Positions 52,312 to 61,029 of a stretch of 64,000 bases of DNA are shown here, one piece after another. The stretch lies in NCBI GenBank assembly GCA_963669265.1, contig OY769916.1:3844001-3908000 (forward strand), given 5' to 3'. The translations under genes and the position numbers were made by a program. Position 1 is the stretch's first letter. Each line of letters starts with the position of its first letter. The notes beneath the pieces are model-generated. The model saw only the letters and a list, made by a program, of their open reading frames with translations. It did not search any database and had not been told where the DNA came from. Origin of the DNA: SZUA-547 sp963669265. GTDB lineage: Bacteria > Pseudomonadota > Alphaproteobacteria > Rhodobacterales > Rhodobacteraceae.

Positions 52312-54426
52312 GTGTCGGACGAAAAACTCATAGCCCTTGGCCTCGATCCTTCGGCGCCTGTGCTGGAATGCGAGGACCTTTGCGTTTCCTACATAGTGCG
52401 GGCGGGGGCAATTCCGGCGGTGGCCGACTTCAACCTGACCGTCGGCCGGAACGAAGCGGTCGGGCTGGTCGGCGAGTCTGGCTGTGGTAAGTCCACGGTC
52501 GCGCTCGCCATCATGCAGTATCTGGGCGCGAATGGACGCATTGTCTGCGGCGCGTGCCGGTTCTTTGGACGGGATCTGACCACCATGTCGCCGACGGAGT
52601 TGCGCATGCTGCGCGGCTCGCTGATCTCCATGGTGTATCAGGAGCCGATGGCCTCGCTGAACCCGTCCATGCGGATCGGAAGGCAACTGATGGAGGTCCC
52701 GATCTATCATGACGGCGCCGGGCGAGAGGAGGCGTATAACCGCGCGCTCTCAATGCTGCGGGACGTGCGCCTGCCGGACCCGAAGCGCGTCATGGACGCC
52801 TATCCGCATCAGATCTCTGGCGGTCAGCAACAGCGCGTGGGGATCGCCATGGCGTTGCTTTCGGGGCCGAAGCTGCTGCTGCTGGATGAGCCGACGACGG
52901 CCCTGGACGTCACGGTCGAGGCGGGCATCATCGAATTGATCTCGGAAATCGCCAGCAAGTTTGGAACCTCGCTGATCTACATTTCGCACAATCTGGGCCT
53001 GATCCTGAACACCTGCGACAAGATCGCGGTGATGTATTCGGGCGAGGCGGTGGAGGTCGGCGCGGTCGGCGATGTGTTCGACCATATGCGCCATCCTTAT
53101 ACGCGGGGACTATTCGCCTCGATCCCGCTGCCGAGCGCGGACAAGACCACGCGTCCGCTGATCCCGATCCGGGGCCAGCCGCCGCAGCCGCAAAAGCGCC
53201 CGACTGGGTGCAACTTTGGCCCGCGCTGTGATCATTTCTCGGTTGAGTGCGACGCCGGGCCGGTCCCAATGGAACACGTCGACGGTCCAGAGGGTCACCA
53301 TGTGCGCTGCGTGCGCTGGGGCGAGATCGACTGGGGCGCGGCGACGTCCCAACCCGCCGACACCGCGCCTCACGAGGTGGGAGACGTCGTCCTTCGGGTC
53401 GATCATATGACGAAGCGTTACGAGCTGACCGACGGCTCCGTCGCGGCGCTGCTCGGCGGCGGCGCCGCCAGATCGATCAAGGCCAATGAGGACATCAGCT
53501 TCGACGCCCGGGAGGCGGAGACGGTCGCCATCGTTGGCGAGTCCGGCTGCGGTAAGTCCACCCTCGCCAAGGTGCTGTTGGGATTAGAGACGGCGACGGA
53601 AGGCTCAGTCTGGCTGGGCGAGCTGGATATCGCGAACACTCCCGTTCGCGCGCGCCGTCCGCAACAGATCGGCGATCTTCAGATCGTGTTCCAGAACCCG
53701 TTCGAGACGTTGAATCCCTCTCACAGCGTCGGCGCGCAAATCGCTCGCGTGATTCGCAAATTCGAGGCTGAGCGCAATCCGGATCAGGTGAAGGCGCGGG
53801 TGATGAAGCTGCTCGACACGGTGAAGCTCTCCCCCGATTTCTATCATCGTAAGCCGAGACAGTTATCGGGCGGTCAGAAGCAGCGTGTCGGCATCGCCCG
53901 CGCCTTCGCCGGAGAGCCCAAGGTTGTGGTGGCGGATGAGCCGGTTTCGGCGCTGGACGTTTCGGTGCAGGCCGCGGTCGCTGGCTTGCTGATGGACATT
54001 CAGCGAGAAAACCGGACGACGCTCCTCTTCATCTCTCACGATCTGTCGGTGGTGCGCTATCTCGCCGACAAGGTCGTGGTGATGTATCTCGGCCAGATCA
54101 TGGAGCAAGGGGCTGTCGCGGACGTCTTTGCGCCGCCCTATCACCCCTATACGGAGGCGCTGCTCTCCGCCGTGCCGATCGCCGACACATCGGTCGCCAA
54201 ACGCCGCATCGTGTTGGAGGGGGAGCCGCCCTCGGCGATCGATCCGCCGCCCGGTTGCCCGTTCCAGACCCGCTGTCATAGGCGAATCGAAGGCGTGTGC
54301 GACACCGCGCCGCCGCCGCTGAAGGATCTCGGCGGGGGGCACACGCTGCTCTGCCATCTGGATCGGGAGACACTAGATGCGATGGCGCCAGTGGTCGCAT
54401 TGGCCGAGTCGACTACGATAGAGTAG
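52312..54426 (+). CDS. fused dual ATPase of the peptide-type ABC transporter
   Basis: The 704-residue protein joins the two ATPase subunits (DppD- and DppF-like). Each half has a Walker A (GESGCGKST at about 54 and 409), a signature motif (SGGQQQRVGIAMAL and SGGQKQRVGIARAF), Walker B (LLLDEPTTALD and VVADEPVSALD) and an oligopeptide-transporter C-terminal extension with a Cys-containing segment (PRCDHFSVECD, FQTRCHRRIEGVCDTA). The GTG at 52312 follows GGGAGGG. It completes a four-gene importer operon with a Tat-exported binding protein. Confidence 0.95.
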   Translation: MSDEKLIALGLDPSAPVLECEDLCVSYIVRAGAIPAVADFNLTVGRNEAVGLVGESGCGKSTVALAIMQYLGANGRIVCGACRFFGRDLTTMSPTELRMLRGSLISMVYQEPMASLNPSMRIGRQLMEVPIYHDGAGREEAYNRALSMLRDVRLPDPKRVMDAYPHQISGGQQQRVGIAMALLSGPKLLLLDEPTTALDVTVEAGIIELISEIASKFGTSLIYISHNLGLILNTCDKIAVMYSGEAVEVGAVGDVFDHMRHPYTRGLFASIPLPSADKTTRPLIPIRGQPPQPQKRPTGCNFGPRCDHFSVECDAGPVPMEHVDGPEGHHVRCVRWGEIDWGAATSQPADTAPHEVGDVVLRVDHMTKRYELTDGSVAALLGGGAARSIKANEDISFDAREAETVAIVGESGCGKSTLAKVLLGLETATEGSVWLGELDIANTPVRARRPQQIGDLQIVFQNPFETLNPSHSVGAQIARVIRKFEAERNPDQVKARVMKLLDTVKLSPDFYHRKPRQLSGGQKQRVGIARAFAGEPKVVVADEPVSALDVSVQAAVAGLLMDIQRENRTTLLFISHDLSVVRYLADKVVVMYLGQIMEQGAVADVFAPPYHPYTEALLSAVPIADTSVAKRRIVLEGEPPSAIDPPPGCPFQTRCHRRIEGVCDTAPPPLKDLGGGHTLLCHLDRETLDAMAPVVALAESTTIE

Positions 54427-54497
54427 TATTCTACCTTACGGTGTGGCGCTCGCAGGATTGCGCCGTTGCCGGGCAAACTCGTTCCGGAGGCTCTCAA

Positions 54498-55175
54498 ATG
54501 AATAAAGCGACCAATTTCGGGTGGATTACAGTCGCCATATTGGCCGCCGCCTTAGGCGGCGCATCGATGCAATTCGTGGACATTAGCCTGGAAGGTCTTG
54601 AGAACCAGCAGATCCTTACCGTTTTCCTCACAGCGATTTTTGTGGCGCTGGTCATTGAGCGCGCGGTGGAAGTTTACGCCAACAGTCGCTTTGAGCCCCA
54701 GAGGCGGCGATTGAGACAACAAATCACAATTCTAACCAAGCGCACGGAAATCAAGAACAAGGCGCTGAATGCCGAGCTGGAGCGGCCGGAATCCACGGAC
54801 GAGGAGGAAAAAAAGGCGCGACAAGACGAACTCAAAGAGTTGCGCAAAAATATCAGAGAAACCCGCGAAGATCTCACCAAGGAAGAGGAGAATGCGCTCC
54901 CGCAAATTGAGGCGCTGTCCAATCGCAAGGTCAATTATGCGCGGTCGCTGGCGTTGATCCTGGGTTTGACCGCCTCGGTGGTTGGCGTTCGGGTGCTGGG
55001 GCAGTTCTTGCCACAAGACTCGCCTGTGCGTGGCGGCGCAGGCGGATTTGACACGCAGATCTTCTGGTTCCATTTCGCGGATATCGTCCTGACAACGGCG
55101 CTCTTGGCGGGCGGCGCAGACGGCATCCACAAGATTGTCAAACGGTTTACGGACATTCGGGACGATGCGTCCTAG
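54498..55175 (+). CDS. membrane protein with central coiled coil, unknown function
   Basis: The 225-residue protein has two N-terminal hydrophobic helices (about 7-24 and 40-58), a very charged central coiled coil (about 68-140, rich in Glu, Lys and Arg, e.g. ESTDEEEKKARQDELKELRK), and two further hydrophobic segments (about 150-166 and 187-205). GGAGG 7 bp upstream fixes the ATG at 54498. No family is recognised. It stands alone between the ABC operon and recG and has lower GC than its neighbours. Confidence 0.8.
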   Translation: MNKATNFGWITVAILAAALGGASMQFVDISLEGLENQQILTVFLTAIFVALVIERAVEVYANSRFEPQRRRLRQQITILTKRTEIKNKALNAELERPESTDEEEKKARQDELKELRKNIRETREDLTKEEENALPQIEALSNRKVNYARSLALILGLTASVVGVRVLGQFLPQDSPVRGGAGGFDTQIFWFHFADIVLTTALLAGGADGIHKIVKRFTDIRDDAS

Positions 55176-55260
55176 GCGAAATCGGTCGTTCGCGCGCGGC
55201 GTTCAGGCGGTGGCGATTTTCCGCTAGCCCCCGCCGCGCGGCGCGGCCATCATCCGGCGC

Positions 55261-57363
55261 ATGTCGAACGCGCCCTCTCGCCGCCCGGAAATTCTTTATC
55301 CGCTTTTCGCCAGCCTCGACTCCCTGCCGGGGGTCGGGCCGAAGACGGCGAAGCTCTACGAGAAGATGGATGCGACGCGGGTGCGGGATGTACTTTTTAC
55401 GCCGCCGCATGGGCTGATCGACCGCCGCCTTCGTCCCACCGTCGACGGCGCGTTGGAGGGTGAGACAGTCACGGTCGAGATCACCGTCGGCGCGCATTTT
55501 CCCGCAAAGCGCAAGGGCCAGCCCTATAAGGTCCATGTGCAGGACGCGGCCTCCGAATTCCTGCTGGTCTTTTTCCACGCGCGGGATGACTGGCTGCGCC
55601 GCACATTGCCGATGGCGCAGAAGCGCATCGTGTCCGGCAAGATCGAGATCTTCGACGGGCTAATGCAGATGGTGCATCCCGATCATATCCTGACGGTGGC
55701 CGAGGCGGACTCGTTGCCGCCGTTTGAGCCGGTCTATCCGCTGACCGCCGGATTGAGTCAGCGCATGGCGGGGCGTGCGGCGGCGGAGGCCCTGTCGCGC
55801 GCGCCCCACTTGCCGGAATGGTTGGATCCGGCGCTGCGGGAGGCGCGGGACTGGCCGGACTGGCGCGGCGCGCTGCGGGTGATCCACGCGCCGGAGGATC
55901 CGGAGGCGCTGTCGCTGGGCGCCCCGGCCCGCGACAGGCTCGCCTACGACGAATTGCTGTCGCATCAGCTGGCGCTCGCGTTAGCCCGCGCGAAGATGAA
56001 GCACGGCAAGGGCGCGGCGAGCGCGGGCGACGGCGCGCTGCGGGACAAGGTGCGCGCGGCGTTGCCCTATGCGCCCACCAGCGCGCAAGTTCGTACGATT
56101 GCGGAGATTGAGGCCGATATGAGCTCCGACCTGCGCATGCTGCGGCTGCTGCAAGGGGATGTTGGCTCCGGCAAAACTCTGGTCGCCCTGATGGCGATGC
56201 TGATCGCCGTCGAATCCGGCGGGCAGGCGGCGCTGATGGCCCCGACGGAGATCCTCGCCCGCCAGCATCTGGAGAGCCTCGCGCCCTTGGCCGAAGCGGC
56301 GGGCGTCGAAGTCGCCCTTCTGACCGGCCGCGACAAGGGCCGCGCACGCGAAGGCAAGCTGATGCGCGTCCTCTCCGGCGACACGAAGATCCTGATCGGC
56401 ACCCATGCTCTTTTTCAGAAGGATGTCGGGTTTCGCGATCTCCGCCTCGCCGTGGTGGACGAACAGCACCGGTTCGGCGTCGAACAGCGTATGGATCTGG
56501 CCTCGAAAAGCGCGGCCGGGGCGGATGTGCTGGTGATGACCGCGACGCCGATCCCGCGCACGCTGGCGCTCGCGAGCTATGGCGACATGGATGTTTCAAT
56601 CCTCGACGAAAAGCCGCCGGGCCGGCAGCCAGTGACCACGGCGCTGGTCTCGGCGTCGCGGTACGAGGAGGTCGTCGGCCGTCTGCGCGCGGCGCTGGAG
56701 GACGGGCGCCGCGCCTATTGGGTTTGCCCGCTGGTCGAGGAGAGCGACGACAGCGACAAGATCGCCGCCGAGGATCGCGCCAAGGCCCTTCGCGCCGCGT
56801 TGGGGTCGCAGAATGTCGGCCTGATCCACGGCCAAATGCCCGCCGCTGACAAGGACGCGGCGATGGCGGATTTCATCGAGGGGCGCACCCGGCTGCTGGT
56901 GGCGACCACGGTGATCGAGGTCGGCGTCAACGTGCCCGAGGCGACGATCATGGTGATCGAACAGGCGGAGAATTTCGGCGTCGCTCAGCTGCATCAGCTT
57001 AGGGGCAGGGTGGGGCGGAGCGATGAGGCCTCCACCTGTCTGCTGCTTTACTCGTCGCTGGGTGAGGCCGCCCGCGCGCGTCTGGCGATCATGCGTGAGA
57101 CGGAGGATGGCTTCCGGATCGCGGAGGAGGATCTGAAGCTGCGGGGGGCGGGCGACCTGTTAGGCGTTCGCCAGTCCGGCCTGCCCCGATTCCGCATCGC
57201 TGATCTGGAACAGGACGGCGAGTTGATGCGCGTCGCGCAGGACGATGCGCGTCTGGTGCTGAGCCAAGACCCTGATTTATCAGGCGAACGCGGGATCGAA
57301 CTGCGCACGCTCCTCTATCTGCATGACCGCGACGCCGCTGTCAGATACCTTTCGTCCGCTTAA
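55261..57363 (+). CDS. recG: ATP-dependent DNA helicase RecG
   Basis: RecG remodels stalled replication forks and Holliday junctions. The 700-residue protein has an N-terminal wedge domain with LPGVGPKTAKLYEKM, Walker A GDVGSGKT near residue 299, the DEQH box VVDEQHRFGVEQR near 400, ATPIPRTLALASYGDMDVS and the TRG motif region GRVGRSDEASTCLLLY. The stop is followed directly by a LexA-type box that belongs to the downstream mini-gene, not to recG. Confidence 0.97.
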   Translation: MSNAPSRRPEILYPLFASLDSLPGVGPKTAKLYEKMDATRVRDVLFTPPHGLIDRRLRPTVDGALEGETVTVEITVGAHFPAKRKGQPYKVHVQDAASEFLLVFFHARDDWLRRTLPMAQKRIVSGKIEIFDGLMQMVHPDHILTVAEADSLPPFEPVYPLTAGLSQRMAGRAAAEALSRAPHLPEWLDPALREARDWPDWRGALRVIHAPEDPEALSLGAPARDRLAYDELLSHQLALALARAKMKHGKGAASAGDGALRDKVRAALPYAPTSAQVRTIAEIEADMSSDLRMLRLLQGDVGSGKTLVALMAMLIAVESGGQAALMAPTEILARQHLESLAPLAEAAGVEVALLTGRDKGRAREGKLMRVLSGDTKILIGTHALFQKDVGFRDLRLAVVDEQHRFGVEQRMDLASKSAAGADVLVMTATPIPRTLALASYGDMDVSILDEKPPGRQPVTTALVSASRYEEVVGRLRAALEDGRRAYWVCPLVEESDDSDKIAAEDRAKALRAALGSQNVGLIHGQMPAADKDAAMADFIEGRTRLLVATTVIEVGVNVPEATIMVIEQAENFGVAQLHQLRGRVGRSDEASTCLLLYSSLGEAARARLAIMRETEDGFRIAEEDLKLRGAGDLLGVRQSGLPRFRIADLEQDGELMRVAQDDARLVLSQDPDLSGERGIELRTLLYLHDRDAAVRYLSSA

Positions 57364-57364
57364 T

Positions 57365-57379
57365 GTTCTAATAATGTTC
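57365..57379 (+). promoter_or_regulatory. SOS (LexA) box, GTTC-N7-GTTC
   Basis: GTTCTAATAATGTTC matches exactly the alphaproteobacterial LexA consensus. It starts 2 bp after the recG stop and abuts the TTGACA -35 element of the downstream mini-gene, so a bound repressor would exclude polymerase. Confidence 0.8.
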
Positions 57380-57409
57380 TTGACATAGGGCGGACATAAT
57401 GAGAACAAT
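57380..57409 (+). promoter_or_regulatory. promoter of the SOS-controlled mini-gene
   Basis: A perfect TTGACA at 57380-57385 and AACAAT at 57404-57409 are separated by 18 bp. The start codon is 50 bp further on. Confidence 0.6.
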
Positions 57410-57459
57410 GCATCAACAAAGACGGATAAAACACTGAAAATACAGGACTGGAGAGCACA

Positions 57460-57588
57460 ATGACCACGATCCGCCGCCTGACCAGCATTGTCGAGAACGC
57501 GCCGGAAGAGGCGCTGAAAGACACTTTGGCCGCCATCGCCCTCTGTTTCGTGGTGTTTATCGGGTTTTCCGCCACCAGCCTCGTTTGA
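57460..57588 (+). CDS. 42-residue SOS-controlled membrane mini-protein
   Basis: The product has a polar N-terminal half (MTTIRRLTSIVENAPEEALK) and one hydrophobic helix from about residue 22 to 41, with a Cys in it. GGAG 7 bp before the ATG is a good ribosome binding site. The LexA box and promoter directly upstream show it is a real gene and predict induction by DNA damage. Small SOS-induced membrane proteins that stop division (SidA in Caulobacter, 29 residues) are known in the class; whether this is one is inference. I do not recognise the sequence family. Confidence 0.8.
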   Translation: MTTIRRLTSIVENAPEEALKDTLAAIALCFVVFIGFSATSLV

Positions 57589-57893
57589 ACTTGTCGCATT
57601 GTTCTGGCCCGCCACACACGGGCCGCACCCCCGCGCACGCACACACGCGCACCCCGACCTGAGTAATCGCCTGCGAGCCGAAAAGGAGGCCCCCCCTGTA
57701 TCCGGAGTAAGATCGCCGGGATCCGCGCCCAAAACCTGTCCCTCGCGCCGATTCCCGCAATATCTGAGACCGCGCTGGCCGCCCCTGTCCCTCTGCCGCC
57801 CGCGCCGTCGCACTCTGGAAATCGCCCGTTCCGCGTCCCTGCCTGCGAGGATCCGGCGATCGCCTCCGCGTTTTCGGAACGCTCACTTCAGAC
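57589..57893. other. non-coding stretch after the SOS mini-gene
   Basis: No supportable gene; reading frames here are rich in Arg and Pro and lack ribosome binding sites. A 6-bp hairpin GGCCCG / CGGGCC lies at 57606-57624 and an alternating purine-pyrimidine run at 57632-57652 (CGCGCACGCACACACGCGCAC). It may be a long 3' UTR that ends at the terminator at 57894-57923, or hold a small RNA. Confidence 0.5.
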
Positions 57894-57923
57894 CGCGGCC
57901 TTCGGGTCGCGGCTTTTTCTTTG
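57894..57923 (+). terminator. strong intrinsic terminator
   Basis: CCGCGGCC, a TTCG tetraloop and GGTCGCGG form an 8-bp stem (one G-U pair), followed by CTTTTTCTTT. It acts on the plus strand, 306 bp past the SOS mini-gene stop, so something upstream is transcribed to this point. Confidence 0.85.
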
Positions 57924-58020
57924 GGATTTGGCGCAAGGATAAGGCGGACACATAAATGCGGCACATGCTGCTGTCGCTGAGTCGCAAACCCTAGATCGAC
58001 TGGGCGCGCTAGCCCTGCGC

Positions 58021-58476
58021 TCAGCCCGCCTTAGCCTGCTCGATCTCGTCGATCGCCGTCAACGCGGCGTCCCACGCCAACAAGATGGAGGCGTGGCGAT
58101 TCTTGTAGTCGCGCGCGGGTTCCAGCACCTCCAGCGCGTCAAACGGCGCGCCCGGAACCTCGCCGCCCTCTTTGAGCATCGCGCGAAGCTGATCTCGGCC
58201 CGTGGCGATCTCTTCGCGAGTCCGTCCGACGATGGCGCCTCCAAGTACGGCGGACGACGCCTGCCCCAGCGCGCAGGCCTTGATGTCCTGTCCGAACCGG
58301 GTCACGCGCTCTCCATCATAGTCGAGGTCAATCGTGACCGTGGATCCGCAAAGCGGCGAGCGCTTCATCGCCGAGGCCTGCGGCGCTTCCAGACGCTCGC
58401 CATTCGGCATATCCGCAGCCAGCGCCAAAATGCGCTTGGAATAGAGATTAATCAGGTCTTCGCCGTCAGCGCTCAT
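58021..58476 (-). CDS. IscU/NifU-like iron-sulfur scaffold homologue
   Basis: The 151-residue protein has the IscU-type fold: MKRSPLCGSTVTIDL with the first Cys and IKACALGQASSAVLGG with the second. The third cluster-binding Cys of IscU/SufU is replaced: the segment reads NRHASILLAW where RVKCSIL is expected. The alphaproteobacterial branch often has this RHAS form. It may still carry a cluster with His or act as a sulfur-transfer partner. It is divergent from hisI (151 bp). Confidence 0.9.
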   Translation of the reverse strand: MSADGEDLINLYSKRILALAADMPNGERLEAPQASAMKRSPLCGSTVTIDLDYDGERVTRFGQDIKACALGQASSAVLGGAIVGRTREEIATGRDQLRAMLKEGGEVPGAPFDALEVLEPARDYKNRHASILLAWDAALTAIDEIEQAKAG

Positions 58477-58627
58477 GGGTCAACTTTTCCGTTACGCGCA
58501 ATCTGGGGGCGCGCATCTTTGAACTCTTCGCCCACTAGATAGCTCGCGCGATCTGCGTGTAAAAGGGCCGACATTCGCGAAACGCCTTTCTGCGCGCCAA
58601 AGCGCCGCGCCAGCCGGAGCAGACTTT

Positions 58628-59014
58628 ATGACCGATGCGCCCAATCAGTCGGCGGCGTTCGACCCCGCGACGCTGAAACTCAACGCGGATGGGCTCATCC
58701 CTGCGATCGCCCAGCAGCATGATACAGGCGAAGTGCTGATGCTCGCCTGGATGAACGCGAATTCGATCGCCGAGACCCTGAAGGGCGGGCGCGTCGTCTA
58801 TTGGTCGCGCTCGCGCAGCGAGTTGTGGCGCAAGGGCGATACCTCCGGTCACACGCAACGGCTGGTCGAGATGCGCGTGGACTGCGACCGGGACGCGTTG
58901 CTGTTGCTGGTGGATCAGGCGGGTCCGGCCTGCCACACCAATCGCCGCAGTTGCTTCTACACCGCTGTTGACGAAGGGGGAGAGACGATCCTGACAGAGC
59001 CCATGTCTGCATGA
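58628..59014 (+). CDS. hisI: phosphoribosyl-AMP cyclohydrolase
   Basis: HisI opens the purine ring of phosphoribosyl-AMP in histidine synthesis. The 128-residue protein has LMLAWMNANS, YWSRSRSELWRKGDTSGHTQ, the metal ligands VDCDRDALLL and GPACHTNRRSCFY. It is the stand-alone form without the HisE domain. Its stop overlaps the start of the AbrB-type gene. Confidence 0.96.
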   Translation: MTDAPNQSAAFDPATLKLNADGLIPAIAQQHDTGEVLMLAWMNANSIAETLKGGRVVYWSRSRSELWRKGDTSGHTQRLVEMRVDCDRDALLLLVDQAGPACHTNRRSCFYTAVDEGGETILTEPMSA

Positions 59015-60093
59015 AGCTGGACCGGACCCTTTGGGCGGAGCGCCTGTCGCCGCCAAACCTTCGACGGATTGGCCTGGCGCTGGCGATTGGCGCGGTCGGC
59101 GGCGCCAGCGCGGACGCGGTCGGCGTGCCGCTCGCATGGATGCTCGGTTCGCTCTTCGCCTGCATGGCGGCTTCGATGGCGGGATTGCCGGTGTCGGGGC
59201 CGAACTGGCTGCGCTCGACCTTCATCGGCGTGATCGGGTTGTTCCTGGGCGAATCCTTTAACCAGACGCCGGTTGAACAATTCGCCGAGTGGCCGTTCTC
59301 GATGGTTCTGGCGATGCTTTACGCGCCGGTGGGCGGGTTCGCGGCCTATCTTTTCTACCGGAAAGTGGCGCATATGGCCCGGATCGATGCGCTGCTGTCC
59401 GGCGCGCCGGGCGGGCTCAGCGCAATCGTCGCCATCGCCACTGAGCTGCGGGCGGACGAGAAGCGCGTTGTCCTGTCCCAATCGCTCCGCGTCGCCATCG
59501 TCATCGTCTCGGCTCCGTTCATCGCCTTCAACCTGCTGGCCCTGCCGGTGCCGACCGAAGCGACTTTCGCGACAGCGGACATCATTTCGATCTCCGACGC
59601 GGCGATCCTGATCGCGGCGGCCATCGCCTCCGTCCTTCTGTTGGCGAAAGCGGGCTTGCCGATGGGCTTTTTGATAGGGCCGATGCTGGTCAGCGCGGTT
59701 TTGCGAGTGACCGGCGTGGTCGACGGAGAGATGCCGCACTGGATGCTGGAGCTTTCGCTGCTCGTCGCCGGCAGCTCTATCGGGTGTCGTTTTTTGGGCG
59801 CCGATTTGAAGGACCTCGCCCGTATTGCGGTTTTGACCGTGGTCGGCACGGCGATCCTGATGGCGGTCGCCTTCATCTTCGCGCTGCTGGCGACCTATGC
59901 GCTCGACATCAACTTTTTCGCGGCCTTGCTGGCTTACGCGCCGGGCGGCATCGCGGAGATGAGCCTGATCGCCATCGCCATTGACGCCGACCCCGGTTTC
60001 GTCGCGACCCATCATCTGGTGCGGATCACCTTCATCCTGATCTTTGCGCCGGTTTTCGGGGCTTGGGTGCGGCGGAAATTCAGCGAAGACTGA
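59011..60093 (+). CDS. AbrB-family membrane protein
   Basis: The 360-residue protein has about ten membrane helices in two similar halves, with GALVGAxxA-like openings (AIGAVGGASADAVGVPLAWMLGS) and SGAPGGLSAIVAIATEL / AYAPGGIAEMSLIAIAI repeated motifs. It belongs to the AbrB/ammonia-monooxygenase-like transporter family (PF05145 type), unrelated to the AbrB DNA-binding protein. Substrate unknown. The ATG overlaps hisI (ATGA) and the end overlaps convergent gluQ by 14 bp. Confidence 0.88.
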   Translation: MKLDRTLWAERLSPPNLRRIGLALAIGAVGGASADAVGVPLAWMLGSLFACMAASMAGLPVSGPNWLRSTFIGVIGLFLGESFNQTPVEQFAEWPFSMVLAMLYAPVGGFAAYLFYRKVAHMARIDALLSGAPGGLSAIVAIATELRADEKRVVLSQSLRVAIVIVSAPFIAFNLLALPVPTEATFATADIISISDAAILIAAAIASVLLLAKAGLPMGFLIGPMLVSAVLRVTGVVDGEMPHWMLELSLLVAGSSIGCRFLGADLKDLARIAVLTVVGTAILMAVAFIFALLATYALDINFFAALLAYAPGGIAEMSLIAIAIDADPGFVATHHLVRITFILIFAPVFGAWVRRKFSED

Positions 60094-60979
60094 CCGGCTG
60101 AAGACCGACCATCCGGCGCGCATCCTCCGCCGTCGCGCCATCGGCGCGCATATCAGCGAGGGCGGGCGCATCATCTCTTTTCGCCAGTCGGCGATGGTCG
60201 TCGTCGCGGATTAGACGATGATGCCGATATCGCGGCGTGGGCAGGTTTAAAAGCGCTTGCAGAAGCCTGTGGACAGGCGTGGCGGGGAAAAGGTCGCGCC
60301 CGCGCGTGACATGGCTGACGTCCTGATGCGCGTCGTCGATGACGACCGACAGGTGATAGCTGGTGGGCGTGTCCTTTCGTGCGAGCACCACATCGCCCGC
60401 CTGTTCGATCAAGGTGGACGCATCAAGCGTGATCCGGCCGGTCGCCCCATCGGGGCCAGCATCCAGTTCCTCGAAGTAGAGGTCGGCGAGCGCGACCGCC
60501 CCGCCGAGCGCCGCGACGGCCTTTCGCATGTCGAGTCGCAGCGCCGCGTCGCGCCCGGCCATCTCCATCGCGATACGGTCGGTCGCACTCAATCCGCGGC
60601 AGGTTCCGGGATAGAGGGGGCCGTCCGGTCCGCCCTCCTGCGGCGCATCGAGCGCGGCGGTGATTTCCTTTCGGGTGCAGAAGCAGGGATAGCTCAGTCC
60701 TCGTTTCTTCAACGCCTCCAGCGCTTCGCGATACGCCGCAAATCGCGTGGATTGCCGAAGGACCGGTTCCTCCCACTTAATCCCCAGCCAGGCGAGATCC
60801 GCGAAGATGCCGTCGACATGCGTCTCGCGCGCCCGGCCGCGGTCGATATCCTCGATACGGAGCAGGAACCGCCCGCCCGCCGCAACAGCCGCGTCATACG
60901 CGGTCAGTGCGGAGAAGGCGTGGCCCAGGTGCAGTCGCCCGTTCGGGCTGGGGGCGAAACGCTCGACAATCTTAGTCAT
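60080..60979 (-). CDS. gluQ: glutamyl-Q tRNA(Asp) synthetase
   Basis: GluQ attaches glutamate to the queuosine base of tRNA-Asp. The 299-residue protein is a short GluRS-like catalytic domain with RFAPSPNGRLHLGHAFSAL (HIGH motif), LRIEDIDRGR, the zinc-type Cys in YPCFCTRKEI and GTCRGLS, and RLAKRDD in the KMSKS position. It lacks an anticodon-binding domain, separating it from true GluRS. The start at 60979 (MTKIVERFAPSPNG) is the family one. Confidence 0.95.
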   Translation of the reverse strand: MTKIVERFAPSPNGRLHLGHAFSALTAYDAAVAAGGRFLLRIEDIDRGRARETHVDGIFADLAWLGIKWEEPVLRQSTRFAAYREALEALKKRGLSYPCFCTRKEITAALDAPQEGGPDGPLYPGTCRGLSATDRIAMEMAGRDAALRLDMRKAVAALGGAVALADLYFEELDAGPDGATGRITLDASTLIEQAGDVVLARKDTPTSYHLSVVIDDAHQDVSHVTRGRDLFPATPVHRLLQALLNLPTPRYRHHRLIRDDDHRRLAKRDDAPALADMRADGATAEDARRMVGLQPVSLR

Positions 60980-61029
60980 GGCGGGGATGCTAGCCGGGAT
61001 CACAGATAATTTTCCATCTAGGCGTCATC

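Noticed and set aside
57557..57964. 135-codon minus-strand frame
   Set aside because: Arg/Gly/Pro-rich, overlaps the SOS mini-gene end and the terminator, no ribosome binding site.
58957..60174. 405-codon minus-strand frame opposite the AbrB-type gene
   Set aside because: Charged, low-complexity composition; the plus-strand membrane protein is clear.
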